Below are positions 54,351-64,000 of a DNA stretch of 64,000 nucleotides, one piece after another. The first letter of the stretch is position 1, and each line of letters starts with the position of its first letter. Source of the DNA: Symbiodinium natans (Eukaryota > Sar > Dinophyceae > Suessiales > Symbiodiniaceae); contig CAJNDS010002199.1 of the NCBI GenBank assembly GCA_905221605.1, positions 257,001 to 321,000 on the forward strand, in the 5' to 3' direction. Under the pieces are notes generated by a model. It saw nothing but the letters and a program-made list of their open reading frames with translations. It was not told where the DNA came from and did not search any database. Both the position numbers and the translations under genes were made by a program.

Positions 54351-57284
54351 CTGCAGGAGGTTCAGGGTCCAGCGGGATTCCAAAAACTTGGGAGGTTGAG
54401 GGTGGTGTGAGAAGGCTCCAAAGCAACAAGCAAGGGCTTCTCCTACAAAAGAGGCGTTTTTTGTTTTTCATCCTCTCTGGGGTTCTGAAAGGGGGCCTTT
54501 TTGAACCTTCGGAAGTTTTCTTGATGCCTTTCGGTTTCGGTGCTTATTGGGATCTTTTTGGGGGGCAAAAGCTTTTGGGTCTTTTCAGGTCCTCCTTTTT
54601 GGGAGATAGGGTACGGGTAGAAGGGCAGATAGGGCAGGGGAAGTGGGGAAGTGGTGGGAGAAAAGAGGGCAGGCTTGCCGCATCTTGCCGCCGCGAAATA
54701 GAAAAAGCAAAGAACAGTTGCAAGGAAAGGGCAGGGGGGGGAGGGGCAGGGTGGGGCAGGGTGGGGAGGGGAAAGGGGGGGAAAGCACGCTCCCAGATGC
54801 CGGTCGGCTAGGCGGGGGGACCCATTCCGAGCAGTAGCAAAGCGCTCGTCGTTGATCGACAGTAGCCAAGTCTTAAAACTGCAACAGGCTGCAATCGCAG
54901 TTGGCGGCCGTGGAGGCATGTAGCCTATTGCTTATGTGCTGCCATCCAAGGGTCAAACATGAGTGCTGACAGCGGGCGATAAGCAAAGCTGCAGGAGAGT
55001 GCGCTTACATACCAAACTGCAGCTGAAGAGCTGCAAGGCAGATGTGTTGATCATGCTTTGGTTTTATATCAGGTCGAAATCCACTTATCGGTCGTGTTGT
55101 CTTGAGCGGGCTTCTGCAAGTCAACTGGTCAGCAGCAGCGGACGTGTCCCGAGAGTGTTTTTCGACATTTCGCGTGTGGCCGTGTGATGCTGTTGAGCTT
55201 CCCTGCGAGGAGTGTGGGAGGAGGAGGCCGAGGAGAAGCCCGTGAAGAACATAATGTGTTCAGACCCGTCTCTGTGTTCAATTTGAAGTCGTAGACGTTG
55301 AGTTGGGCGATGTATCTCAGGACGCGCTGAAACACTTCAGGCAAAAGTTTGAACCGTGCTGTCGGTCCATGTGAAAGAAGAGACTCCATTTTGTGCTCCA
55401 GATTCCGATGTCACTTTCAACACGAGGCCGTGGAGCCTTCCAGAAGAAGATGACAGAAGTCGCCCTCTACTCTGATTCACAAAGATCCATATGTCATCTA
55501 CTTCGTTGTATGTATGGCATAGATCTCGATTTGCTTTAGCTAGTTCAGATAGCATGCGGCATCTGGGAAGCATGTTAAATTCAACTCAACTAAGTTCAAC
55601 TCGAAGTCTCAGCGAGAGACTCAAATTCGAAGCATGTAGGGCCAGGCCCGTCAGAGGCAGCGGTCGGCGGAGACCTTCAAGTTTAGTTGAACGTTCAACA
55701 ATCTGCCTTAGTAAAAACACTCTCCGCTTCCACTGCTGAGTCGCGCCTGCTGAAATTGGCTGATTCGATCTAGTTCGGTCAGCTTCATCCAAGCTGGGGA
55801 CAAAATCGAAATGTCTCTTCAGGAGATGTCACGAAAGCGAGTTTGCGGAGTTCTTTTTGCAACCTTCCTGTCTTGGGCCAAACATGACTTGGGGGGACCT
55901 TCGGCCTGATATGTCAGGAATTCAAGGTGTCACGGGTGGGGGGGAGGGAGGGGGGCCCTGAGTTAGCAGGAGTTAGCAGGAGAGGCTCTGGGCGCAGTAT
56001 CGGCTCTTGTGAGGGGGGTCATCCTCGATTAGGGGGGGGGGAGGGGGGGGGGCCGACCTTGCACCCCGCCCACCCGAGGACCTGCAGCTTGTGTCAACAT
56101 TCTGCGACCGAAGGTGTAAACCCAAACTCTCTCTCTCTCACGCGCGCTCGGGTGACATGATCTCTCACGCGCGCTCGGGTGACATGATGCGACTTTTACT
56201 GGAAACAAGCCGCCTGACAGAGACATTGCTGCTTTGAGCGTATGTTCTATCCACATTGAAGGGCACTGTTGTATGCACTGGTATGCACTTGTATGCACTG
56301 GTGACCAATGAAGCAGAACAGCACAGGCTGTAGCCGTGATGATCTGGTTTTGTAAGCATACAAGCCTCGAGTGTGTGCCCATGACCTCAACGTGAGCATC
56401 GCCTTCAGTGACCTTGGAAGGCCAAGCCAAGGCACGAAAGTTTGACACTTCCCTGAACGGGATGCAGGCAATGGTAGCCGATGCGACACGCTCTTCCAGC
56501 TTGCCAAAGTGGCTTGGATTTTGAGCGATAAGAGAGCAGCTTCGGTTCAACTCCCAAAGCATCTAAAGTGCAACTCGGCCAAAGGTGCGCTTTCTCGTAT
56601 GACGGGATGGACTGGCTGGAGGCTTGGGGCATATGAGGCTGCAATTGTTGGCAGCATGTGGAGTTTGTGTGTGTGTGTGTGTTTTTTTTTTTTTTTGTGT
56701 GTGTGTGTGTGTGTGTTCAGGGTGGAGGAGAAGGAACTGCAGGGCCGTTGGCGTGAGCTTGGCCTGGTTATGCACAGCAGTCGAGCCAGAGGGTTGGCAC
56801 GCCGCAAGACCCGCAAGGCATGAGCCTGGCTGGGATTTCTTCGTCGTGCCGATCACTGCAAAAGGCCGTGGCTTCTCGCCTGCGGAATGTCACCATGTCG
56901 AGTCTCCAAGACTTAGATATACTTAGACGACAGTGTCTCACAATCTCGCAATGCCTTTTGCAGTGTTAGTTACAGTATCTTGCAGTTGCACAGGTCAGCC
57001 TTCGTTCATACGCGTCCGGAGGTCTCTGCCCATTCGCTTGGCACGGGTCTCAATGGTTTCGTTGACAGGCCCGAAGTGCCGAAGCGTGAGAGTGGTAATC
57101 TGTGCCGTTCATACTCCGCTCACATCCGTTGACTGCAAGGTTCGTGTGTATGGTGAGTGGCCCAGCAGTGATTCTGCGCTGGCAACAGTCTTGCATCCTG
57201 GTGGCGTGAAGGACGCACGGAAGCCCTGTTTCTAGCGCTGCTTAACGCAAGAAGTCGCTTTTGCAAACATGCTCCAAAACGCAG
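54351..57284. other. no supportable gene; G-rich and GT tracts
   Basis: Contains G-rich stretches (54590-54780, 55925-56055), a ~30-bp tandem duplication CTCTCACGCGCGCTCGGG (56130-56190) and a GT/T14/GT microsatellite (56667-56717). A minus-strand frame at 55337-55573 has ordinary composition but no domain. Confidence 0.4.
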
Positions 57285-58911
57285 GAGGCCGAAGTCGTGC
57301 TGCCAGAGGCTGCAACGAAGCTGTCCAGGCTGCTGGTAGCAGTGGCCCGGCCTTTGTCTTTTCGGCTAGTCCATGGCTGTTGTCAATATTGTCAGTTTTT
57401 GTGGCATCCGAGGTTTGTCCACCTGCAGTGGCTGTGCATAGCCATGGCGGCAGCCTGGGTCCCAGGCCAACACGCTAAGAACGACGATTTGCGGAACATT
57501 CCGGGAAGAATTCTTGAGGGTGCTTGTGGTGACACGCTCCTGATCCAAGGCGCACTTGAAACAGAAGCTACTGCGCCAAGGCAGATTACGGAGGGTCACC
57601 AAGTCATATCTTGTTATGACAAATTGCTGCAAGGCCGAATTGGAGTGCACTCAGCGGAATTTGTGCAGCAGCAGTAGCTGCTGCTGAAGCAGAGGCTCAA
57701 GCAGCAGAGCTGGAGCAGCGAGCAGCTTGTGGAAGACCTTATCTATCAAATTATTTGCATCGACAAGGGAGTATCTCGCCGGCTTCTTCGGACCTTTCGA
57801 CGTGTTCCAGCGCCAACCGTATTGTTACAAGGCCTGCCAGGCATGCGAGCTTATGTGGAAGATCTTTGATTGCTCGTGTGTCGCACGCTGGGGAAACTGT
57901 GTGCCAAAAGAAGGTGAGTTTCAAAGAAAACTTGAGATTGTGTCTCCGCAAGTTTTTCATCTTTGCCCCTTGTACCTGGTGTTTGAGACGGAGTGTGTTC
58001 GGCGGGTGCAAGCTGCAAATCGTATAAGGCACATTCCTGCCCTCGCTTGCGTGGAAAACTGGCCGGGCCGGGGGGGGGCGGGAACACGCCTCGACTTTCC
58101 CAAATCAAAAGTGTTTTCCCAACACATTGCAAGCTGCCGCAATTTGCTGCAGCCAGAGTCGCAGAAAGAATCTTTCAAGGGATTCTCTAGAGGGATCTGG
58201 GAGGGTGGGGGGAGAGGAGCCTTCAGTGGTTGAGATTTGTGTTCAACATTGTTTTGTTGGTTGTGCAAGGACACCGTAAGTTCGTAGCAGGTTGTTGACG
58301 TTGGTTGCGCCATCTTGTGCTGTGTTGTGCCCTGCAGGTCCACTGCTTCCACACCACGAGGACTGACAGCCGGTGCCATCCTTGCACAACTCTACGAAGA
58401 AGAGGTCTTGGCGTCTCTTTCAGCTGGGGAGAGCTCTGGTGATGCAGGGCTAGACTCTTTAACTGGGATTCGGCAGAAAAATGCTGAGATCGACTCCCTG
58501 AAGAAAGAGCTTGAAAAGGAACGTGTGGCAAGGCAAGCTGCTGAAGCCACGGCCAAGCAATCAATCTGCACAGCAAGTGATCTTCAGAAGGAATGCAGTT
58601 TGCTGCAGCAGCAGTTGCGAAATGCAGAGAGACGGACAATGGCGTTGGAAATGCAGGGTCGTCAACTGAGTACCGACCTCCAGCGCGCAGCATGTCGGGC
58701 AGTTCCTGCGAAGACGATGGACGATGTGGTGTCAGAGCTCGTGGCGCTGGAGCTCCAGCAACTGAAGTCTTTAACAGCGGGAGAGCGTGCTGGTGCCAAA
58801 CGTAGGTTGCTGCTCCGGTGGCATCCAGACAAAAACTCCGGGAACGGAGCTGGCAACGATTTGGCCAAGCGGGTGCTGCAAGAGTTGCAGTCACACCCAG
58901 CTTGGGCTTGA
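57285..58911 (+). CDS. coiled-coil protein with C-terminal J-like HPDK motif, partial exon chain
   Basis: Exon 57285-57335 reads EAEVVLPEAATKLSRLL (GT donor). A further Ala/Glu-rich helix (AAAEAEAQAAELEQRAA) lies near 57670-57722. The strong last exon follows ...GCCCTGCAG (58338) and runs 58339-58911: a long heptad-rich coiled coil (KNAEIDSLKKELEKERVARQ, LQKECSLLQQQLRNAERR). It is followed by TAGERAGAKRRLLLRWHPDK, NGAGNDLAKRVLQEL and the stop. RWHPDK in a helical setting is the helix II/HPD part of a J domain, here at the extreme C-terminus. J proteins act with Hsp70. The middle exons are not resolved. Confidence 0.5.
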
Positions 58912-59679
58912 CAGTGTTTCACAGGCATCGCTCAGTGGACGAAGCTGTCCAGCCAACGAGGTCGCACAGAGAGAGTGACTGATTTGTTAATATTTGCATG
59001 TATCTGCGCAGTGGTCATGGGATAGTTTTTTTGTAGCATGTTGTAGCATCTGTACCTGGACTCTGCGTCTCGCTCTCCCCAACTCTCTTCCTCCTTGCGG
59101 TTGCCGCACCCTCTCCCATGCACAAACCCACTGTTGTGCACCAGTCGTGGTTAATGCACACATTTCGGATCGATGATCTGCAGGCAGATCCCTAAAGCGG
59201 ATTCGTTGAGATGACTGGCTGGAACAACCAGCTTGCTTTCCTCAGCACAAGTGCGAAAAGACAAAGTCCGGAAACCAGGCACGACGCTCCTCTCCCTGGC
59301 CTTTCCACATGTTTGCATATACATATGGCGTTCCCTTGACTTTGCCACGGCTCTGCTTCTGCTACGGCTTCGTCCGTCTCAAGCTCCCTTCTAGCAAAGC
59401 AAAACATCGCATGCATGGGATGACAGTTGTGCCCGTCAGTGAGCAGACAGCTGGCATGCCTTGAACATTAGTCGTGTTTGATGCATCGTTGTGAACCGAA
59501 TGCCTCGATCCAGCCTCTTCCGTAAAGTCCTGGAGTGGATGAATTCTCCTGGGTGTTCGCCAGACAGGCCAAAACGGTAAAGTCATGTATGTCCTGTCTA
59601 CTGTGTAGTCAAATGTAGTCGAGAGCGCGATTCGCTGATCCGGTCCTCCGATCCTGCCTGCTGCCTGCGGACTGGGACC
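58912..59679. other. intergenic, no gene seen
   Basis: Unique sequence between the coiled-coil gene and the transporter gene. No domain-bearing frame was found. Confidence 0.45.
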
Positions 59680-61432
59680 ATGCTTGGCCGGAGTGGATCG
59701 ATGGAAACAGCTCGGCCGTTTGATGCCATGCACGCGATGACTCAGTTCGGCACAGATGCACTACAAGGGTCCGTTCTCGGCTCATGGCGACATGATATTG
59801 ACGCAGACGTCTCCACAGGAATATCTGGCCTCTTAAACGATGAAAGGAGCCGTGACGAAGGTCGCGAGTCGGGAGAAGAGACCGACACCTCTTTCGAGTC
59901 TTGCGAGACTCCGCTCCCCCAGCGTGGTGGCCTTCGGTACTGGGCACCGCGACTTTATGCTTGGTTGGCACCACGGGTGGGAAATCGAGCAAGGTGTGCC
60001 ATTGCGCTTACCTTTGCGTTACTGGAAGGTTCGAAAGAACGGGCCTGGGATTTTGCCGGGCACGAAGTGAACTACTTGTCGATTGAGGTCATGGCATGCG
60101 CTGTGTCTTTGACCATCGCGTTGTGTATCTCCTTCTTCATGGAGGGGCAATGGGTCGCAGGCCTAGTCAAGATACGTCAAGATGCAGGTTTCAGTTTTGC
60201 AGTCGTGGCAAGTTGTGGTAGGAGGGAGGCAGGCTCGAAGTAAAGCAGGTGGATACTGTGAGCTGTCGGACTTGAGTTGAAGTGTCCGGATCACTCGAGC
60301 TCTTTGCACATGGCTACATAGCCTTGCATTGTGTCGCTGCTGAGGGAGCCATAAGGGTATTTTCCTTTGCCGCTCTTTGGCGGTGGAGCTTCGTGGGGTT
60401 GCTTTTTGCTGCAAAATCCGTGCTTTTGACAATGTCTGTGGAGTCGGGCTTGCACCACATGTTGCTCGATTCAATGTGGGAATCGGTTTGAGAAGTCCAT
60501 GAGTGCTTGTTTTGGCAATGTGCTCATTTTTTCAACGAATGCCGCCCAGGATATTCGTCATGATGGACAACCTCTACGTAATTGTTGCTGCGCTTGTGAG
60601 CTTCTTTGTCTTTAGCAGATTGTATGGTAAGCTGGAATGGCTGTCGCTGTCCATGCTGATTCTGTCATCCCCTGCCTTCTTCATTATGCGTGAGCGGTGT
60701 GACGTGAACTATTGTGGCTACTTTAATTTCAAGCACCCCGACACCAACTTCAGTGGGATTGCGAGCGCCTTCGTGGGAATTTCTGTGGGTGCAGTAGCGT
60801 CAGTTCTATCCGAGCGAATATTCAAGAATCTGTCTCGTGGGATTGAGTTGGCGCACCGTGACTACACCTTACACGGAAAGTACTACATCCATCGGGTGCA
60901 CCTGGACTTTGTGACTTTCATTCTTCTTGGAGCAGTTTGGACCTGGCAGTATTACTTCCAGCACGGGCCATCATGGGGATCCCGCACTGATGTCATGTTT
61001 GGCTCCTGGAGCAGGCGCCACTTCGTGCTCCTTTTTCTCACGGTTGGACAGATGTGGTGGGCTGGCCTCGTCGTTCAGCATTTTTCGACCGTCACAAAAT
61101 CCCTCATTCAGACTGTTGTTGGCGTTTTAAGCGCATGCATCATTGATCCGATGATGGGGATCACTCTGGGACACAACTGGGGAATCCGATCGATTCCATC
61201 AACCTTGATCGCTATTCTCGTTGTCATCTGCGCTATTCTGTTCCAGACGGGAAGACTGAATGTCAAGCTTCTATGGAAAGCAACCGGGTTTACTCCGAAG
61301 CGAGAGCTGGGGGGCCTTCAAGCGTGCAGGCAGTATGTTATGGAGATGATGTGCTCCACTGCTAAAGACGAGGCCTGCATAAGCCTACAGTTTCTTCTCA
61401 AACGCTTTTTGTGTTGTAGATGTGATTGTTAG
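59680..61432 (+). CDS. nucleotide-sugar-transporter-like membrane protein (SLC35-type), at least three exons
   Basis: Exon 1 (ATG 59680 to about 60187): a cytosolic acidic N-terminus, then membrane segments including VNYLSIEVMACAVSLTIALC. A second exon-like piece (about 60351-60485) reads WSFVGLLFAAKSVLLTMSVE. The main exon (about 60551-61432) has several membrane spans (LYVIVAALVSFFVFSRLYGK, WLSLSMLILSSPAFFI, IASAFVGISVGAVASVLSER, HFVLLFLTVGQMWWAGLVVQ) and a Cys/Lys-rich cytosolic tail. The order of spans and the ASAFVGISVGAVASVLSERI-F-K loop fit nucleotide-sugar transporters, which exchange UDP- or CMP-sugars for the monophosphate across the Golgi membrane. The substrate is not predictable. 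The splice phase at the second exon is unresolved. Confidence 0.65.
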
Positions 61433-62000
61433 CAGCTGTTAGCACTTATACGGTTTTACTACAAATATACAGAGGTTGGAAGCGAACATAATCATTGTGC
61501 GGCGTAACTTTGCATTGCATGTAAGTATAAAGGGTCGAATGTTTCGCAGTGATTAATGCGATACCATGTTCCAGGCTTTCATGACTACCAAGTGTTAGTC
61601 TCTGAAGCATCAGGTCGGCTCCTACATAACTAAATTAATTTGTGTATTTGCTTGCGAAGATTTTCTTGAATTATTCAATAAACTATTACGAATTGAGATC
61701 TTGAATATTGATCGTGTTCTAATTCACCGACCCCACCCCAATTTAGCTTACTTGACACAGCATTTTCAGCAAAGAACGTCAATTTTGACATTCCGGCTCT
61801 AGTATGATATTTCTGGTAGTAAAATTCACACAAATTTCCTAACTCTATGCACTCAATAGGATATGTTACCAACATATCATGGATTTTAGTAATAATTTTG
61901 AAAAATGGGTAATTTTAACGCTACGCGACCCGCCTCGGCCTGGCCCAGCGCATCCGCGTGAGCATGGTGATTCCGCAGCGCCCAAGTCGCTGGACCCCAA
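61433..62000. other. AT-rich 3' flank, no gene seen
   Basis: AT-rich unique sequence after the transporter stop. It then shifts to GC-rich sequence and, from 62008, to GGGTTGAGGGTT/TTTGGGG telomere-like degenerate units up to about 62130. Confidence 0.45.
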
Positions 62001-62153
62001 GCAATAAGGGTTGGGTTGAGGGTTGAGGGTTGAGGGTTCCGGGTTTATGGTTTATGGTTTGGGGTTTGGGGTTGAGGGTTAGTTTAGGGCTCAAGGTTCA
62101 CGCTTTGGGGTTGAGGGTTCGGCTTGGAGTGATCGTAGGGTGGGCGACTGTTG

Positions 62154-62164
62154 GGGTGGGGGGG

Positions 62165-62211
<47 letters not shown>
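62154..62211. repeat. poly-G tract
   Basis: Nearly uninterrupted G for about 55 bases. It can form stacked G-quadruplexes. The length is probably approximate because such runs are error-prone. Confidence 0.9.
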
Positions 62212-62212
<1 letters not shown>

Positions 62213-62626
62213 GTGGGTGAGGGGCTTCAACTGCCTCTGGTCCTGGCGAACCGACCCCGGTTTCCCAGGGGGGGTACCCATTTGAGGCCACAGGTTGGAG
62301 GGCGGATTTGACAACCTATACACCTCGGCCGTGCTCACACCAGTTGAGCCTCCGGCCCTCAAGCCAGCGCGTCGGAGCAGGAAAACTCCGCCTTTCACAA
62401 ACACCTTATGTGAGCAAGCGCCAAAACCCCCAGCCATTCAATTAAGCAAGGGGTGGACACGAATGCCCAAAACCCTGTAAAACGATGGGAACACTTGAAA
62501 AGCGACACCCCGAGGTTATGAACCATTGGGTGTGCTATAGCGACACCTACAAACATCAAGCCCCTCTTGTTGCGTCCATTAGCACCTCGAGCCCAGCCGC
62601 TCATGTGGCTTTTGGGGAGGGACAAA

Positions 62627-62866
62627 AAAGGGGGGGGGATAGGGGGGGGGGTAGGGGGGGGGTGGGGAGGGGTGGGGTAGGGGGGGGTTGGGGAGGGGGT
62701 GGGGTGGTTGGGGGTAGGGGGGGGTTGGGGGTAGGGGGGGGGGGGTAGGGGGGGGTAGGGGGGGATAGGGGTAGGGGGGGGGGAGGGGGGGGGGGGGGGC
62801 GGTGGGGGTCAAGGGGGGGGGGTAGGGGGAGGGGGGGGAGGGGGGGGGGGAGGAGGATTTGGAGGG
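62627..62866. repeat. G-rich GGGGTAGGGG array
   Basis: About 240 bp of G runs separated by single TA, T or A (GGGGGGTAGGGGGG), possibly an extreme telomere-like derivative. The minus-strand poly-Pro frames are not genes. Confidence 0.9.
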
Positions 62867-62951
62867 GGGTGCCTGTTCTGACTACCAATACACCTTCGGC
62901 CCGAGGCCTCGGCGGATTTAGATAGCCAACAAAAGAGAGATATTGTATTTT

Positions 62952-63142
62952 TATAGAGTAGTAGAGTAGTAGAGTAGTGGAGCAGTCGAGTAGTAGAGTA
63001 GTAGAGTAGTAGAGCAGTAGAGTAGTAGAGTAGTAGAGTAGCAGAGTAGTAGAGTAGCAGAGTAGTAGAGGGAGTAGTAGTAGTAGTAGTGTAGTAGTAG
63101 TAGTAGTAGTAGTAGCAGTAGCAGTAGTAGTAGTAGTAGTAC
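62952..63142. repeat. (AGTAG)n / (TAG)n array
   Basis: AGAGTAGTAG units grade into pure TAG trinucleotides, followed by unique sequence. Confidence 0.93.
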
Positions 63143-63250
63143 GCCCCAACCGGGTGGTTTGCCCACACACAGTGGTCAAGCATGGGTTTGGACAAGCATG
63201 CTTGAATCAGCTTTTGCCGCAGCATGTCAGCATGAACCATGTGGCACCCA

Positions 63251-63562
63251 ACAGCCCAAAGCCTAAACCTTAAACTCGAGAAGTTCTTGGTCCGATTTAA
63301 TGGCTCAGGATTTCGCAGACGACTCGTCTTGTGGCCACTACACTACTGACGCAGTCCCGTGCTTGTTGGGTCGCGCGGCCACAGGTCCGCGGTCTGCAGA
63401 GTCGGACACGGCCCTGGCATACGGGAAGCGGGGCGCAGACGCTGGGCAGCTCGCTGAGGAGGCTAGTAGTGTAGTGGCCACAAGACGAGTCGTCTGCGAA
63501 ATCCTGAGCTATGAAATCGGACCAAGAACTTCTGGAGTTTAAGGTTTAGGCTTTGGCTGTTC
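63251..63562. mobile_element. foldback/MITE-like element with ~95-bp terminal inverted repeats
   Basis: The left arm 63251-63347 (ACAGCCCAAAGCCTAAACC ... GTGGCCACTACACTACT) is matched by the reverse complement of 63465-63562 with only a few mismatches and one indel. The ~117-bp GC-rich centre is unrelated. No transposase is encoded; the 80-codon frame across it is a by-product. Confidence 0.85.
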
Positions 63563-63574
63563 GTTGCCCACAAG

Positions 63575-63920
63575 CAGAAGACGCGGGCAAACCGTAAACT
63601 GTCTTACGCCTCAACCCTGAACCCACGCCCGAAAGCAGTGTTATTTCCTTGAAGCCCAGGACGACAAAACACCGAAGCCCTCGTGCTGGACTCGTGCCTG
63701 AAACACTCCAAAGCCCAAACCGTAAGACGCGCGCGCGGGCAAACCGTAGGGTTCTGCGAAGTCCGGAACGCAGGGAAACCCGCAGAGGGTCGTCGTTTAT
63801 GAAGAAAAAAACCGAAAAAAAGAACACTGTTGAAAGGCCGGCAAAGGCAAGAAACGCTGCGCCTGCGCATGTTTTATGTACCTTCCAAAAACAAGCGCGG
63901 GCAAACCATAGGGTTGCACC
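63575..63920. repeat. loosely repeated GCGGGCAAACCGTAGGG motif region
   Basis: GCGGGCAAACC(G/A)TA occurs near 63585, 63737 and 63897, followed each time by AACTG or GGGTT. No gene is supported. Confidence 0.45.

Positions 63921-64000
<80 letters not shown>
63921..64000. repeat. (TAG)n array at window end
   Basis: Pure GTA/TAG trinucleotide repeat that runs off the window. Confidence 0.97.

Noticed and set aside
62084-62812. Minus-strand proline-rich open frames
   Set aside because: Translations of the poly-G and GGGGTAGGGG tracts.

Overview
The window looks like nuclear DNA of a dinoflagellate (Suessiales/Symbiodinium-like or a relative). The grounds are: introns with GC and GA donors instead of GT; blocks of plant-type telomere repeat (CCCTAAA/TTTAGGG) inside the sequence; very long trinucleotide arrays; large retroelement polyproteins of a kind familiar from dinoflagellates; and small exons scattered through kilobases of unique non-coding DNA. 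No complete 22-nt dinoflagellate spliced leader was found. All assignments are from reading the sequence; no database search was possible.

Layout. 1-660 is a (TAG)n array. 0.7-10.1 kb is a decayed LINE-like retroelement: ORF1-like frames, an antisense Tpt1/KptA RNA 2'-phosphotransferase relic, then an endonuclease-reverse transcriptase ORF2 with C2H2 fingers downstream, broken by at least three frameshifts. 10.2-18.5 kb is the centrepiece, a tyrosine-recombinase (DIRS/Ngaro-like) retroelement. It has a recombinase ORF with one frameshift, a gag-like zinc-finger ORF, a Fe(II)/2-oxoglutarate oxygenase ORF resembling the TET/JBP group, and a 1051-residue ORF that fuses a C5-cytosine-methyltransferase-like domain to reverse transcriptase and RNase H. 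A split direct repeat (273 bp, 337-bp spacer, 273 bp) follows. The gag and oxygenase frames are continuous except for one UGA followed by CUAG, a known readthrough context. The oxygenase and methyltransferase-RT ORFs overlap as ATGA. One mobile element therefore appears to carry both a DNA-methylating and a DNA-oxidising enzyme, apparently translationally coupled.

18.5-22.2 kb is subtelomere-like: telomere-type repeats, two copies of a ~0.65-kb module and a tandem family. 22.2-36 kb has unique sequence with host genes. These include a complete seven-exon J-domain gene with six introns, none starting with GT; a 28S rRNA 3'-end fragment; exons of unidentified genes; and a frameshifted GNAT-like acetyltransferase gene. 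36.0-43.1 kb is a degenerate TTTAGGG-like satellite interrupted by two insertions with visible target-site duplications: a 2.1-kb LINE fragment (27-bp duplication) and a 2.8-kb inverted-arm element holding a (CTA)n array (12-bp duplication).

44-61.4 kb holds more split host genes on the plus strand: several of unknown function, a double GFA/CENP-V-type zinc protein, a coiled-coil protein ending in a J-like HPDK motif, and a nucleotide-sugar-transporter-like membrane protein. 61.4-64 kb is AT-rich, then G-rich, with a foldback/MITE-like element and a terminal (TAG)n array. Stretches with no supportable gene are marked as such.
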